Source: CAYVFC01 sp964450715
GTDB taxonomy: Bacteria > Myxococcota_A > Polyangia > Polyangiales > JAFGIB01
DNA: 40,257 bases
Direction of reading: 5' to 3'
Assembly (NCBI GenBank): GCA_964450715.1
Contig: CAYVFC010000073.1
Span: 1 to 40,257 of the forward strand
The notes beneath the pieces were generated by a model that saw only the letters and a program-made list of their open reading frames with translations, did no database searches and had not been told where the DNA came from. The translations under genes were made by a program, and so were the position numbers. Below, piece after piece: positions 32,558 to 40,257 of this stretch (position 1 is its first letter; the number at the start of each line of letters is the position of its first letter).

Positions 32558-35041
32558 TCACGGTAGAGGAAGACGCTTCTCTCGGACCTCGTCCAGCACC
32601 GCGAGAAGCCTGGTAACGACCCGAGCGCGAATGCTGAATAGCATGGCCTCGTAGAGAGCATGCGCTTCTCTCTTGAACTCGACCAACGGATCGAGCTGCG
32701 CGTACGCCCGCACGCCTACCGCATCGTCGATACGTTCCAGCTTGGCAAGATGCTCGGTCCACATCTCGTCGATGGTGGCCAGCATGACCTGCCCGGCCAA
32801 CACCGCGAGCTGGTCATCGTCGATCACGCCCTCGAACCCGTCCAATCGCTCCTCGGCATGAGCCAGAGCTTCTACCAAGGGCTTCCCGGGAAACCCCTTT
32901 GACACGCCTTCTTCGATGTCCGGAGCATCGAGTTCGATAGCCGAGAAAACCGACAACCCGACCTCCGGCCGCGCTTCCTCGAGAGACTCGCCATCGCTCG
33001 ACACCGACCGCTTCGCCAGCTCGACGCCCAGGTCCTCTGCCATCTCTCGTAGAAGCGCGAGCGTATCCGCCGGATCCTGCCCCAGGATGGTCTGGCGCCA
33101 GCCATAAATCGTTTGCCGCTGTTGGTCCACGACCAGGTCGTAGCGCAGCAGGTCGCGTCGGATGGCCTCGTTCTCTACCTCGACCTTCTTCTGAAGGTCG
33201 CGCAACGTCCGCAGTACGCTTCGACTGATTATGGGCTGGCCGTAGGGGTGGTCTCGCAGGCGGTTCCGCATATCTTGTAGCACTTGCGAGCCCCGGTCTT
33301 TCTGCCCGAACTTGCGGTAGACCGGATCGTCGAGGCTGAGGAAGTAGTGCGAGCCGCCCGGATCCCCCTGCCGCCCCGTGCGCCCGCGAAGCTGGTCGTC
33401 GATACGCGTCGACTCGTGAAGCCCGGTACCGATCACCATCAGCCCGCCCGCCTTCACCACCCGCTCTCGTTCCGCCTCGCATTGCCTCCTGCGCGCCTCG
33501 CGTTCCTCACCCGGTACGTTGCCCGGGCTTCCGCCCAGCAGGATGTCGACACCGCGCCCGGCCATGTTGGTCGAGACCGTGACCGCGGAAGGACGGCCCG
33601 CCTGCGCGATGATCGCGGCCTCGCTGGAGTCGTCCTTCGCGTTCAGCACCGTATGCTCTATCTCCCGCACCGAAAGGAGACGTGAGACGATCTCCGACTC
33701 TTTCACCGAGGTGGTCCCCACCAGTACCGGCCGGCCGCTCTTCACCAGCTCGTCGATCTCGTCCACCGCCGCCTCGAACTTCTCGGCCGACGACCTGAAC
33801 ACCGACGCCGGTTCGTCGATCCGGATGACCGGCTTGTTGGTCGGCATCACCACCACGCTCAGACCGTAGGTCCGCTGAATCTCCTCCCGCGCCGAGTACG
33901 CGGTGCCGGTCATGCCACAGAGCGCTGGGTAGCGCCGGAAGAACATCTGGTAGCTGACCTTGGCCAGCGTCCGGTCCTCGGCCTGGACCGTGACGCCCTC
34001 CTTGGCCTCGAGCGCTTGATGAAGCCCGTCCGAGAAGCGCTTGTCCGGCGAGAACCGCCCGGTGTAGTCGTCGACCAGCCGTATCTCGCCGTCCTGTACG
34101 ATGTAGTCGACGTCCCGCTGGTACAACGCGTGCGCCAGCAGCGCGTTGTGAAGCGCGTGCTGCCAGTCGACGTACTCGGGCGCCGCCAGGTTCTCCACGC
34201 CCAGCGCGCGCTCCATGCGCGTCCATCCGTCGTCCTGGATGGAAACCTGCCGGCTCTTGTGATCCACACGGAAGTGTTTGTCCTCCCGCAACGACGATAC
34301 GACCATACGAGCCGGCACCGACAGGTCTTCACCGTCGGAAGCCGCTCCCGAGATGATGAGCGGAGTGCCTGCCTCGTCCAGCAGCAACAGGTCCACCTCG
34401 TCGATCAGGGCGAAATTCAGCGACCGTTGCACCTGCTCGTCACGGCTTGCGGCGAGGTTGTCCCGAAGGTAGTCGAAGACGAGCTCGTGGTTGGTCACGT
34501 AGGTGATGTCTGCCCCGTACGCCGCCTGCCTGGCCCGCCTGTCCTCGCCGTCGTCCATGTCCTCCAGGACGACTCCCACGCTCAGGCCCATGAAGTCGTA
34601 GATGGGCTGCATCCACCGCGCGTCGCGCTCGGCAAGGTAGGCGTTGACGGTGACCACGTGCGCGCCCCTTCCGGTGAATGCGTTCAACACGACGGGCAGG
34701 GTCGCCACCAGGGTCTTGCCCTCGCCGGTCTTCATCTCGACGATGTTTCCGCGGTGCAAAGCAACCCCGCCCAATATCTGCACGTCGAAGTGGCGAAGCC
34801 CGAGCTGGCGGTGCGACACCTCACGGACCAGCGCGAATGTTTCGACCATGAGCTCATCGGCAGATGCACCGTCCCGAGCGCGTTCCCGAAGCACCGATGC
34901 TCGCTGCTTCAACTTCTCGCCCGGCTCGTCCCGCATGCTCTTGCCGAGCTCTTCCACGCGGCGCAGAACGCGGCCTGCTCGCGCGAGCTCCCGTTGGGTG
35001 CGGGTTCCGATGTACTCGTCAAGCCATCCGGACGTAGTCAT
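32558..35041 (-). CDS. secA: Divergent SecA ATPase (possible second SecA)
   Basis: An 827-residue SecA. It has Walker A MKTGEGKT (103-110), DEVD (214-217), the preprotein cross-linking region, TNMAGRGVDILLGG and QLRGRTGRQGDPGGSHYFLSLDD, and the helical wing and scaffold. Two points set it apart. The invariant stretch after DEVD reads LDEAGTPLIISG with Gly for the usual Arg. The protein ends at EKRLPLP with no C-terminal Cys/His zinc finger for SecB. A housekeeping SecA normally keeps the Arg, so this may be an accessory SecA; that is inference. It is the first gene before the TerC relic and mntP on the same strand. Confidence 0.88.
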   Translation of the reverse strand: MTTSGWLDEYIGTRTQRELARAGRVLRRVEELGKSMRDEPGEKLKQRASVLRERARDGASADELMVETFALVREVSHRQLGLRHFDVQILGGVALHRGNIVEMKTGEGKTLVATLPVVLNAFTGRGAHVVTVNAYLAERDARWMQPIYDFMGLSVGVVLEDMDDGEDRRARQAAYGADITYVTNHELVFDYLRDNLAASRDEQVQRSLNFALIDEVDLLLLDEAGTPLIISGAASDGEDLSVPARMVVSSLREDKHFRVDHKSRQVSIQDDGWTRMERALGVENLAAPEYVDWQHALHNALLAHALYQRDVDYIVQDGEIRLVDDYTGRFSPDKRFSDGLHQALEAKEGVTVQAEDRTLAKVSYQMFFRRYPALCGMTGTAYSAREEIQRTYGLSVVVMPTNKPVIRIDEPASVFRSSAEKFEAAVDEIDELVKSGRPVLVGTTSVKESEIVSRLLSVREIEHTVLNAKDDSSEAAIIAQAGRPSAVTVSTNMAGRGVDILLGGSPGNVPGEEREARRRQCEAERERVVKAGGLMVIGTGLHESTRIDDQLRGRTGRQGDPGGSHYFLSLDDPVYRKFGQKDRGSQVLQDMRNRLRDHPYGQPIISRSVLRTLRDLQKKVEVENEAIRRDLLRYDLVVDQQRQTIYGWRQTILGQDPADTLALLREMAEDLGVELAKRSVSSDGESLEEARPEVGLSVFSAIELDAPDIEEGVSKGFPGKPLVEALAHAEERLDGFEGVIDDDQLAVLAGQVMLATIDEMWTEHLAKLERIDDAVGVRAYAQLDPLVEFKREAHALYEAMLFSIRARVVTRLLAVLDEVREKRLPLP

Positions 35042-36045
35042 GATCTACACGTCGATATACGCTCGCATCTGGCCGCCCACGGCCCGCTGGCCTCTGTAGA
35101 TACCGCGTCGTGATGAGCGGCAGCGACATCTCTGTCGTGGCCTCAATGCGCCAAGGAATCACTCGAACGGACGAGCCGTCTTCGATACTAACAGGAATGC
35201 TCGAGTCGACACCTCGGGCGGCGGATTCATCGGCCGGTCTTCTCAACTCGTACAGTTCATTCGGCACATTCTGCGCGCCGCCTTCAGGCACCGGGCATTC
35301 CGGCGGAGCGTGGGCCGAGAAGTCGAAGCCCCACCTCACGAATGCTACGGCGACCAGCGCCAGCCCCTCCGTCCGCGAGATACGCCAGCCGGTTCGCATG
35401 AAAAGGACCGCGAGAAGCACCATCGCCGCCAGAGCGAACAGCGAAATACGCGCCATCGGGTCGATTTCCACGGGACGTAGAATCCCCGCCAGGCCCAGGA
35501 CTCCCAGAAGATTGAATATGTCGCTACCGATCACATTGCCGGCCGCGATCGCGTGGCGCCCCTTGAGCACACCGGCAAGACTGGTCGCGACCTCCGGGGC
35601 CGAGGTGCCGGCGGCGATTACGGTCACTGCGATTACCCATTCACTCACTCCGAGATGTCTCGCAATAGTCGTGGCAGACCCGACGAGGAGATGGGAGGCG
35701 CCTAGAACGCTGCCGAGCCCCAGAAATAGCAGTGCGGTACTACGCCACAGCGGAGGCTTCGGGCGGACCTCCTCGTCAGTCCCGGACTCTGCTTCTGCCG
35801 TTGGATTCGTCTCACGGCGCTGGGCGAAGAGCAGCGCCAAGTAGCCCATCAGCAAGGAAAACAACACCACGCCGTCGATGCGCCCGAGTTGAAGGTCCCA
35901 GCACAGAAGTGCCACCAGAAGCAAGGTCGTCGATCCGATTACCATTCCGTCGCGACGCAGCAGGGCTCGGTCTATGAGTATGGGGCGCAGCAAGGCGCAA
36001 CCGCCCAGGATGAATCCCAAACAGAGGGCGAATCTGGCCAGGGGC
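35019..36045 (-). pseudogene. CaCA-family Na+/Ca2+ antiporter, N-terminal third missing
   Basis: From about 36040 downwards the frame reads as a YrbG-type antiporter: FILGGCALLRPI, then the second alpha-repeat with VLGASHLLVGSATTIARHLG, VIAAGTSAPEVATSL and GNVIGSDIFNLLGVLGLA. The first alpha-repeat and its helices (about 100 residues) are missing. In their place the sequence is antisense to an integrase fragment. No start codon and ribosome site belong to the remaining part. After GFDFSAHAP the C-terminus runs on about 90 hydrophilic residues and overlaps the secA start by 23 bases. Two alpha-repeats are needed for transport, so it is presumed inactive. Confidence 0.75.
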
Positions 36046-36048
36046 GGG

Positions 36049-36273
36049 GTGCACATACTGCGGCACACGTTCTGCTCGCATCTGGCCATGCGGGGCGCGG
36101 CAGCCAGGGCGATCCAGGAGCTAGCCGGGCACAAGGATCTGAAGACCACGCAGCGGTACATGCACGTGTCTCCGGCGGCGATCGAAGACGCGATCAGGCT
36201 GCTGGAGCGGCGCGAGCCTGCCTCCGGCCCTGGAGGCATTCTGGAGGCGGGCAATTCTCGGATCGCAAACTAG
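36049..36273 (+). pseudogene. C-terminal fragment of a tyrosine recombinase (integrase)
   Basis: About 74 residues hold the end of a phage-type integrase: H-x-x-R in VHILRHTF, the second His/Gly in LAGHKDLKTT and the nucleophile Tyr in RYMHVSP, followed by the usual AIRLLERRE helix and a stop at 36273. The N-terminal two thirds, including the first catalytic Arg, are absent; the fragment begins where the antiporter remnant ends. A tRNA/tmRNA-like att sequence follows 20 bases downstream, the normal order for an element integrated in such a gene. Confidence 0.8.
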
Positions 36274-36293
36274 AACGATAACAACAAGATCGG

Positions 36294-36317
36294 TGGTGGA
36301 GGCGGCGGGAGTCGAAC
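36294..36317 (-). other. tmRNA 3'-end-like attachment site
   Basis: Read on the minus strand, GTTCGACTCCCGCC (36317-36304) continues CGCCTCCACCA-like to 36294. This is the T-loop, acceptor strand and CCA end shared by ssrA (tmRNA) genes. The 5' half of the T-stem does not pair fully (GCGCG against CCCGC), and no other part of a tmRNA is present, so it is a partial copy. Its place 20 bases after an integrase end makes it an att core. Confidence 0.65.
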
Positions 36318-36332
36318 GCGCCCTGCAGCCCA

Positions 36333-36411
36333 CTCCAGCCCACTCCAGCCTATTAAACCGGAGGTCCAGGAGGGGAATAAGGCCGCTGGAGTAGGCTGGA
36401 GTGGGCTGGAG
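36333..36411. repeat. 20-bp perfect inverted repeat with 39-base loop
   Basis: The arm 36333-36352 (CTCCAGCCCACTCCAGCCTA) is the exact reverse complement of 36392-36411. Each arm is itself a direct repeat of a CTCCAGCC-type unit. It lies between the att-like site and an 18-bp palindrome. It could be a recombination/excisionase region, a terminator or an origin-like structure. Confidence 0.8.
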
Positions 36412-36421
36412 AGGAGAGGAT

Positions 36422-36439
36422 TTGTTACACGTGTAACAA
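36422..36439. repeat. 18-bp perfect palindrome
   Basis: TTGTTACAC followed directly by GTGTAACAA (36422-36439), without a spacer. It has the size and symmetry of a binding site for a dimeric repressor or partition-type protein. Eleven bases separate it from the inverted repeat at 36333-36411. Confidence 0.8.
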
Positions 36440-36553
36440 GGCTCCGGGCGCTGCTGAAGGCCTGCCGGGAGGCCCTGAGGGACGGGGAGACGGAGCGGGC
36501 CGACCGGATCCTGGTCGAGGCACGGCGGGTACTCGCGAAACCGAGCGGTGAAG

Positions 36554-36706
36554 ATGAGTGAAAAAGCACCTTCCCTGCCTCTTGACGAGCGTAATTGGAA
36601 GCGATCGAGCATTTCCGCGGCGCTTCGATCTCACTTGATTCACGGCGAAGACCTGAAGCCAGGCGACGAAACGTTGCGCCGAGCGCGAACGAAACGCGGC
36701 GTTTAG
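36554..36706 (+). CDS. Possible 50-residue protein
   Basis: ATG 36554 opens a 50-codon frame (MSEKAPSLPLDERNW ... RARTKRGV) whose start overlaps the end of another open frame. That frame runs through the palindrome and ends at 36561, reading LRALLKACREALRDGETE with a helical, charged character. Both are unrecognised and could be remnants of small genes of the integrated element. A weak GGTGAAG precedes the ATG. In the rest of 36274-36920, apart from the att site and repeats, I see no other gene. Confidence 0.25.
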   Translation: MSEKAPSLPLDERNWKRSSISAALRSHLIHGEDLKPGDETLRRARTKRGV

Positions 36707-36920
36707 CCGAGATCGCTTCCATCGAGGCGCGATGGGTGCCTGCAAAGATGCCGGACGGTAACGATTGTTCGGAGTATCGGGGCCGAGACCCGGTTTGCCC
36801 ACCCTTGCCGAGGCCAACAAACGGAGTGTCCGTCGCAGGATGGGCCCGTGATTGCGCCTCTTGCTATCAGTTCGACAAATAGTGTATCTGTAAGGTATCT
36901 GCCATGCGGATATATTTGCC

Positions 36921-37829
36921 ATGAACCTGAACCAGATCGACCTGAACCTGCTGGTGGCGCTGGACGCGTTGCTACAGACCCGAAATCTGACCCATGCCGG
37001 GAAGCGGTTGGGCCGCACGCAACCGGCGGTGAGCGACGCTCTGCGCAGGCTGCGCGAGCTCTTCGAGGACGAGTTGCTGGTCCGGGTGGGGCGCGGATTC
37101 GAGCTCACGGCTCGGGCGCGGCAACTGGCCGGTCCGGTACGCGAGATACTGGAGCGTATCGACCGTACCATCGAGGAACGGCCACAGTTCGATCCATCGG
37201 TCGATTCCGCCCAGTTTTCCCTGGCGGTTTCGGACTACGCGAGCCTGGTATTGATCGAGCCCTTGCTCAAGCACCTGGCGCGGAACGCGCCCAACGTGCA
37301 ACTGTGGACGCGTACGCAGGCCATGCGCTCTTTCGAGGAGCTGGAGCGCGACGAGATCGATCTGGTAGTGGTGCCCGCGGTCGCCAGCAAGCGCTACGGA
37401 ATGCAACCGCTGTTCAAGGACCGCTGGGTATGCGCTGTCTGGTCCCGTCATCCGGACATCCGCCGCCGCCTGACGCTCAAGCAGTACCTGGCGCTTCCCC
37501 ACCTCGAGATCCGCATGGACGATCGGAACTGGCGCAGCATGGCCGACGAAGAGGTCGAGCGATCCGGCCTGGTGCGCAAGATCCAGGCCTCCTCCACCAG
37601 TTTTCTGGCGGCGCCGTTCCTGCTCCAGGGAACGCGGCTCGTCGCCCTCATCCAGCGCCGGCTGGGGGAGCGCTTGCGGCGGGCTGCGTGCATCCGGCTG
37701 CTCGAGCCGCCCTTTCAGCTGGCTCCTCTGGAACTGGGGATGTACTGGAACACGCGCGACGATTCCAACCCCGCGCACCAGTGGCTGCGCAGCGTGCTGC
37801 GAGACGTCGCCGGATCCCTGCCGCAGTAG
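36921..37829 (+). CDS. LysR-family transcriptional regulator
   Basis: A 302-residue LysR-type regulator. The N-terminal winged helix (3-62) reads LNQIDLNLLVALDALLQTRN, THAGKRLGRTQPAVSDALRRLRE. The effector domain (about 92-295) resembles the NodD/LinR/PcpR-type group (FSLAVSDYASLVLIEPLL, RDEIDLVVV). The ligand is unknown. The ATG at 36921 is preceded by the 7-mer TGCCATG-type repeat and an AT-rich stretch that could carry its own operator. It ends six bases before the stop of the VWA gene, which converges on it. No neighbouring metabolic operon indicates its target. Confidence 0.88.
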   Translation: MNLNQIDLNLLVALDALLQTRNLTHAGKRLGRTQPAVSDALRRLRELFEDELLVRVGRGFELTARARQLAGPVREILERIDRTIEERPQFDPSVDSAQFSLAVSDYASLVLIEPLLKHLARNAPNVQLWTRTQAMRSFEELERDEIDLVVVPAVASKRYGMQPLFKDRWVCAVWSRHPDIRRRLTLKQYLALPHLEIRMDDRNWRSMADEEVERSGLVRKIQASSTSFLAAPFLLQGTRLVALIQRRLGERLRRAACIRLLEPPFQLAPLELGMYWNTRDDSNPAHQWLRSVLRDVAGSLPQ

Positions 37830-37835
37830 TCGCTG

Positions 37836-39155
37836 CTACTCGAGCAAGATCACGGTCTCGCAGCCGAATTCCACGCTGACCCGCGCCTGCATATCCTGTT
37901 GTACGGCCTCGCAGGAAGAGGGACAGAGAGATACCTTAGTGGGTTGCTGCGGATCATCGTACTTCCATGCCAGGTTCGAACCGCATTCCTTGTTTTCCGG
38001 AACCATCGGATAGGTCGTCTCCGCTCCCGCGCCATCGGTATAGACGACATTGACGCGATCGCGGTCGAACTGCTCGCCGGGCGGTGCCGGCGGGATCTCG
38101 TACTCGCAGCTCACGCTGGCGCCGATGATGACCGCAGTCGCCAGCTTGTCGAGCAAGTCACCGAAGGGATCGGCGCCCGGCTGGCCGGCCAGATCGAGGT
38201 CCGCCACGATGCCCGAGGTGCTCTGGATCAACTCGAGCGTGGTCGCGGGCACGGCCATGGACATCATGCAGGTGCCGACACCCATGCCGTTCATGCACAC
38301 GATCCCGTTGAAAGCCCAGCTTCCGGGCGCGAGCGGAGGATTCCAGGGATTGGGGCCACGGCCCTCGATACGATCTACCACCTCGGCCGCGGGCATGGGC
38401 GGCGGACCGTCCTCGGTGATCGCGAACTGCACCTGCGCGTCCGGGCGGAGCATGTGCTGGTACAGGCCGTGGTTCTCCAGGATGGCGGTCATGCCAGCGG
38501 AATAGCCGAAGGAAACATCGAGATGCAGGAAATCCGGATCCCGGGAATCGGGCGCCGGAACCCCGCCGATGCCGTTTCCGGGTATGCCGCCTATGGCTGC
38601 GACGCCGCATTGACCCGAGCCCAGCGGCTGCGGGACGCATAGCCCGGCGCCAGCCAGCAGGATGATATGAGCGTCGATGCCGGCTGCGATGACGCGCGAC
38701 GAGAAGTCGTTGAGCGCCTGCTGGATCGCCGGGAAGGAAGCCGCCATGCTGCCCGAGGTGTCGATGGCCCAGATCACGTCCGAGGGCAGCAGCCGCGCCT
38801 CGGCCTGCGCCTGGATACCCGCGCAGGAGTCGTCCGCCGGGTCGAACGGAACCGGCAGACCGCCCGCGGCCCCGCCCCCCGGGTCGCCGCCGATGCCCAC
38901 AACGTAGTCGCCGCCGGCTCCTGCGCCTCCCGAGCCGTCCCACTGTCCGGCGGTGCCGTAGCCGGCCACCGGGGTCGAGGACGGCGGCGGCAGGCCTGAT
39001 TCGTCGGGCGAATCCTGCCGAGAACCGGGCAAGATACCGTTCCCGTTTCCCTCTGAGCTCTCCGCGGAGCAACCGCTCAGTGCCAGGATGACGGCGAACG
39101 CATACTTCACCGCACCCGGCGAAACGGCAGCCGGTGTCTTCCTCGTACAAAACAT
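37836..39155 (-). CDS. VWA-domain lipoprotein
   Basis: A 439-residue predicted outer-membrane lipoprotein. The lipobox is ALSGC with Cys29, then a ~75-residue low-complexity Gly/Pro/Ser spacer, then a von Willebrand A domain from about residue 122 with the metal-ion site D132-T-S134-G-S136. Several Cys (C111 and later pairs) suggest disulfides. The C-terminal ~130 residues (VSCEYEIPPAPPGEQFDRDRVNVVY) form an extra beta-rich domain. It resembles a family of lipoproteins seen in Myxococcota-type genomes; adhesion or protein-protein contact is likely, but the partner is unknown. ATG 39155 has GGAGG seven bases upstream; longer in-frame starts are unlikely. Confidence 0.82.
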   Translation of the reverse strand: MFCTRKTPAAVSPGAVKYAFAVILALSGCSAESSEGNGNGILPGSRQDSPDESGLPPPSSTPVAGYGTAGQWDGSGGAGAGGDYVVGIGGDPGGGAAGGLPVPFDPADDSCAGIQAQAEARLLPSDVIWAIDTSGSMAASFPAIQQALNDFSSRVIAAGIDAHIILLAGAGLCVPQPLGSGQCGVAAIGGIPGNGIGGVPAPDSRDPDFLHLDVSFGYSAGMTAILENHGLYQHMLRPDAQVQFAITEDGPPPMPAAEVVDRIEGRGPNPWNPPLAPGSWAFNGIVCMNGMGVGTCMMSMAVPATTLELIQSTSGIVADLDLAGQPGADPFGDLLDKLATAVIIGASVSCEYEIPPAPPGEQFDRDRVNVVYTDGAGAETTYPMVPENKECGSNLAWKYDDPQQPTKVSLCPSSCEAVQQDMQARVSVEFGCETVILLE

Positions 39156-39335
39156 CCTCGATCCTCCCACTGCTCGATATCCTTTGTCGGATACTGAACC
39201 ATTCTTGCGCTTCGCGGGGAGTTCGAGAAATCGAAAGTACGAATAATAGCCATCCATCGAACCGATGACTCCTGCAGCACGTTGCAGCGTATGATGAGAA
39301 CCGAACCCGAGGCGGACGGATATTCGAAAACCTTC

Positions 39336-40190
39336 ATGCGAACAACCGTATCCAGCTCGCGTAAAGAAGTGATCATCGGCAACGGACTACCGACGGTGCT
39401 CATCGGCGAGCGCATCAATCCCTCCGGGAAGAAAAGGCTGGCCGAAGCCCTGAAAGCCGGCAATTTCGACATCGTGCGCGACGAGGCTCTGGCGCAGGCA
39501 GAGGCCGACGCCGACATCATCGACATCAACGCGGCTCTATTCGGGGTAAACGAAGTAGAGGCCTTGCCCGGGGCCGTGCAGGCCGCCATGGAGGCAGTAG
39601 ACATACCTTTATGTATCGACACCGCCAACCCGGCCGCGCTGCGGGCCGCTCTGGAGGTTTACAGCGGTAGACCGCTGGTGAACTCCGTCACCGGGGAGGA
39701 GAGATCCCTGGCCAGCGTGCTGCCGCTGGTCGAGCAGTACGGGGCCGCGGTGATCGGTCTCACCCAGGACGATGAGGGGATCCCCGCCGATGCGGGCCGC
39801 CGTGTCGAGATCGCTCGCAAGATCGTCGAGAGAGCGGAAAAAGCCGGGGTACCCCGGGAAAACGTGCTGATCGATTGCCTCTCTCTTCCCCTGGGGGCCA
39901 ACCCGGCGTCCGGCCTGGTGGCCCTGGAAACGGCGCGCAAGGTAAGGTACGAGTTGGAAACGAACGTCTTGCTTGCGGTCAGCAACGTATCCTTCGGCAT
40001 GCCCGACCGCGCGCGGCTCAACCATGCCCTGACGGCCGCCGTCATCGCCGCGGGCGCGACCTGCCTGATAGCCGACGTGGCGCAGATCCGTCCCGCCGTC
40101 CTTGCCGCGGATCTGCTCATGGGGCGAGACAGGCGCGGGAAGCGCTACCTGGACGCCTTCCGCCAGCGGCAGAGCCTCGAACGGGGGTGA
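39336..40190 (+). CDS. Methyltetrahydrofolate:corrinoid methyltransferase (pterin-binding)
   Basis: A 284-residue protein with the dihydropteroate-synthase-like TIM barrel of AcsE/MeTr enzymes: VLIGERINPSGKK (about 22-34), DADIIDINAA, IPLCIDTANPAAL, PLVNSVTGEE and LLAVSNVSFGMP, all pterin-barrel signatures. Such enzymes pass the methyl group of methyl-tetrahydrofolate to a corrinoid protein, in the acetyl-CoA pathway or in demethylation. ATG 39336 gives the usual family N-terminus (TTVSSSRKEVIIG); ATGs at 39291 and 39294 and a TTG at 39282 are in frame, none with a good ribosome site. No corrinoid protein gene is in the window. What looks like a group II intron end follows six bases after the stop. 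Confidence 0.82.
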   Translation: MRTTVSSSRKEVIIGNGLPTVLIGERINPSGKKRLAEALKAGNFDIVRDEALAQAEADADIIDINAALFGVNEVEALPGAVQAAMEAVDIPLCIDTANPAALRAALEVYSGRPLVNSVTGEERSLASVLPLVEQYGAAVIGLTQDDEGIPADAGRRVEIARKIVERAEKAGVPRENVLIDCLSLPLGANPASGLVALETARKVRYELETNVLLAVSNVSFGMPDRARLNHALTAAVIAAGATCLIADVAQIRPAVLAADLLMGRDRRGKRYLDAFRQRQSLERG

Positions 40191-40195
40191 ACCAC

Positions 40196-40257
40196 CCGCG
40201 TTATCTTGAGTAGCCGGGGCGGTTACCCGCCCCGGCTCTCACAGAACCGTACAAGTG
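40196..40257 (-). other. 3' end of a group II intron (domains V-VI)
   Basis: On the minus strand the end of the window reads TACGGTTCTGTGAGAGCC, the 3' strand of a domain V and the linker, then a 10-bp stem GGGGCGG-GTAA-CCGCCCC extended by GCC/GGC, as in domain VI of bacterial class C introns, and then CTACTC. The intron would lie to the right of the window, with its 3' boundary near 40196-40200. Judged from recalled intron sequences. The stem alone could instead be a terminator. Confidence 0.5.

Noticed and set aside
36294..36325. A complete tRNA or tmRNA gene
   Set aside because: Only the T-loop/acceptor 3' end is present; no anticodon arm, D arm or tmRNA 5' half lies next to it.
36425..37171. 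A 248-codon minus-strand open frame covering the element remnant and the start of the LysR gene
   Set aside because: It runs antisense through the LysR DNA-binding domain and its composition is Arg/Ser-rich, typical of a shadow frame.

Overview
The window is high-GC DNA that reads as an environmental Deltaproteobacteria-type bacterium (Myxococcota or Desulfobacterota in the broad sense). The grounds are Gly-rich or VWA-type lipoproteins, an NrfHA nitrite reductase pair, an oxygen-sensitive-type Hcp, sigma-54/NorR control and a folate:corrinoid methyltransferase. No rRNA, complete tRNA or CRISPR array was seen. The taxon is inferred from gene content only.

Positions 1-11,500 are an eroded defence/mobile island. 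It holds an IS21-like terminal repeat, an AbiE toxin-antitoxin pair whose toxin is cut, and a minus-strand operon (ribbon-helix-helix protein, TOTE-type primase-helicase, CcbP-like protein, two unknown genes). The operon is damaged twice: the primase-helicase has an internal out-of-frame deletion, and the last gene is cut at the same breakpoint as the AbiE toxin. A GNAT/thioredoxin-like fusion, a DUF4238 protein, a YhcG-type PDDEXK nuclease coupled to a chimeric AlbA_2 remnant, an AlbA_2/Schlafen-type protein and small proteins follow. Positions 11,745-16,712 are a TetR-controlled RND efflux operon. The same operator occurs twice, once before tetR and once inside the 5' end of the adaptor gene. 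A strong hairpin ends the operon.

Positions 16,716-27,759 are the most coherent block, a nitrite / nitric oxide / hydroxylamine stress locus. The minus-strand order is beta-barrel protein, nrfH, nrfA, hcp. Divergent from it is a Gly-rich lipoprotein, then norR (minus), then a cupin gene, then ric-ywiC-HD. Two good sigma-54 promoters lie back to back between the porin-nrf operon and the lipoprotein. A third precedes ric, with three evenly spaced NorR-type GT-N7-AC sites upstream of it. A weaker one precedes the cupin gene. The inferred working model is that NO sensed by the NorR GAF domain switches on NO-damage repair (RIC), and probably the ammonia-forming nitrite/hydroxylamine branch (NrfHA, Hcp) with its own outer-membrane protein.

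Positions 27,839-36,045 hold two methyltransferases, a cysteine desulfurase relic, a cytochrome lipoprotein with an outer-membrane protein, a Fur-family regulator with a Com-like zinc ribbon, MntP, a TerC relic, a divergent SecA and a CaCA antiporter cut at its N-terminus. The cut abuts the C-terminal end of a tyrosine recombinase, which is followed by a sequence matching the tmRNA 3' end (probable att site) and by strong inverted repeats. Positions 36,921-40,257 hold a LysR regulator, a VWA lipoprotein, a methyltetrahydrofolate:corrinoid methyltransferase and what looks like the 3' end of a group II intron.
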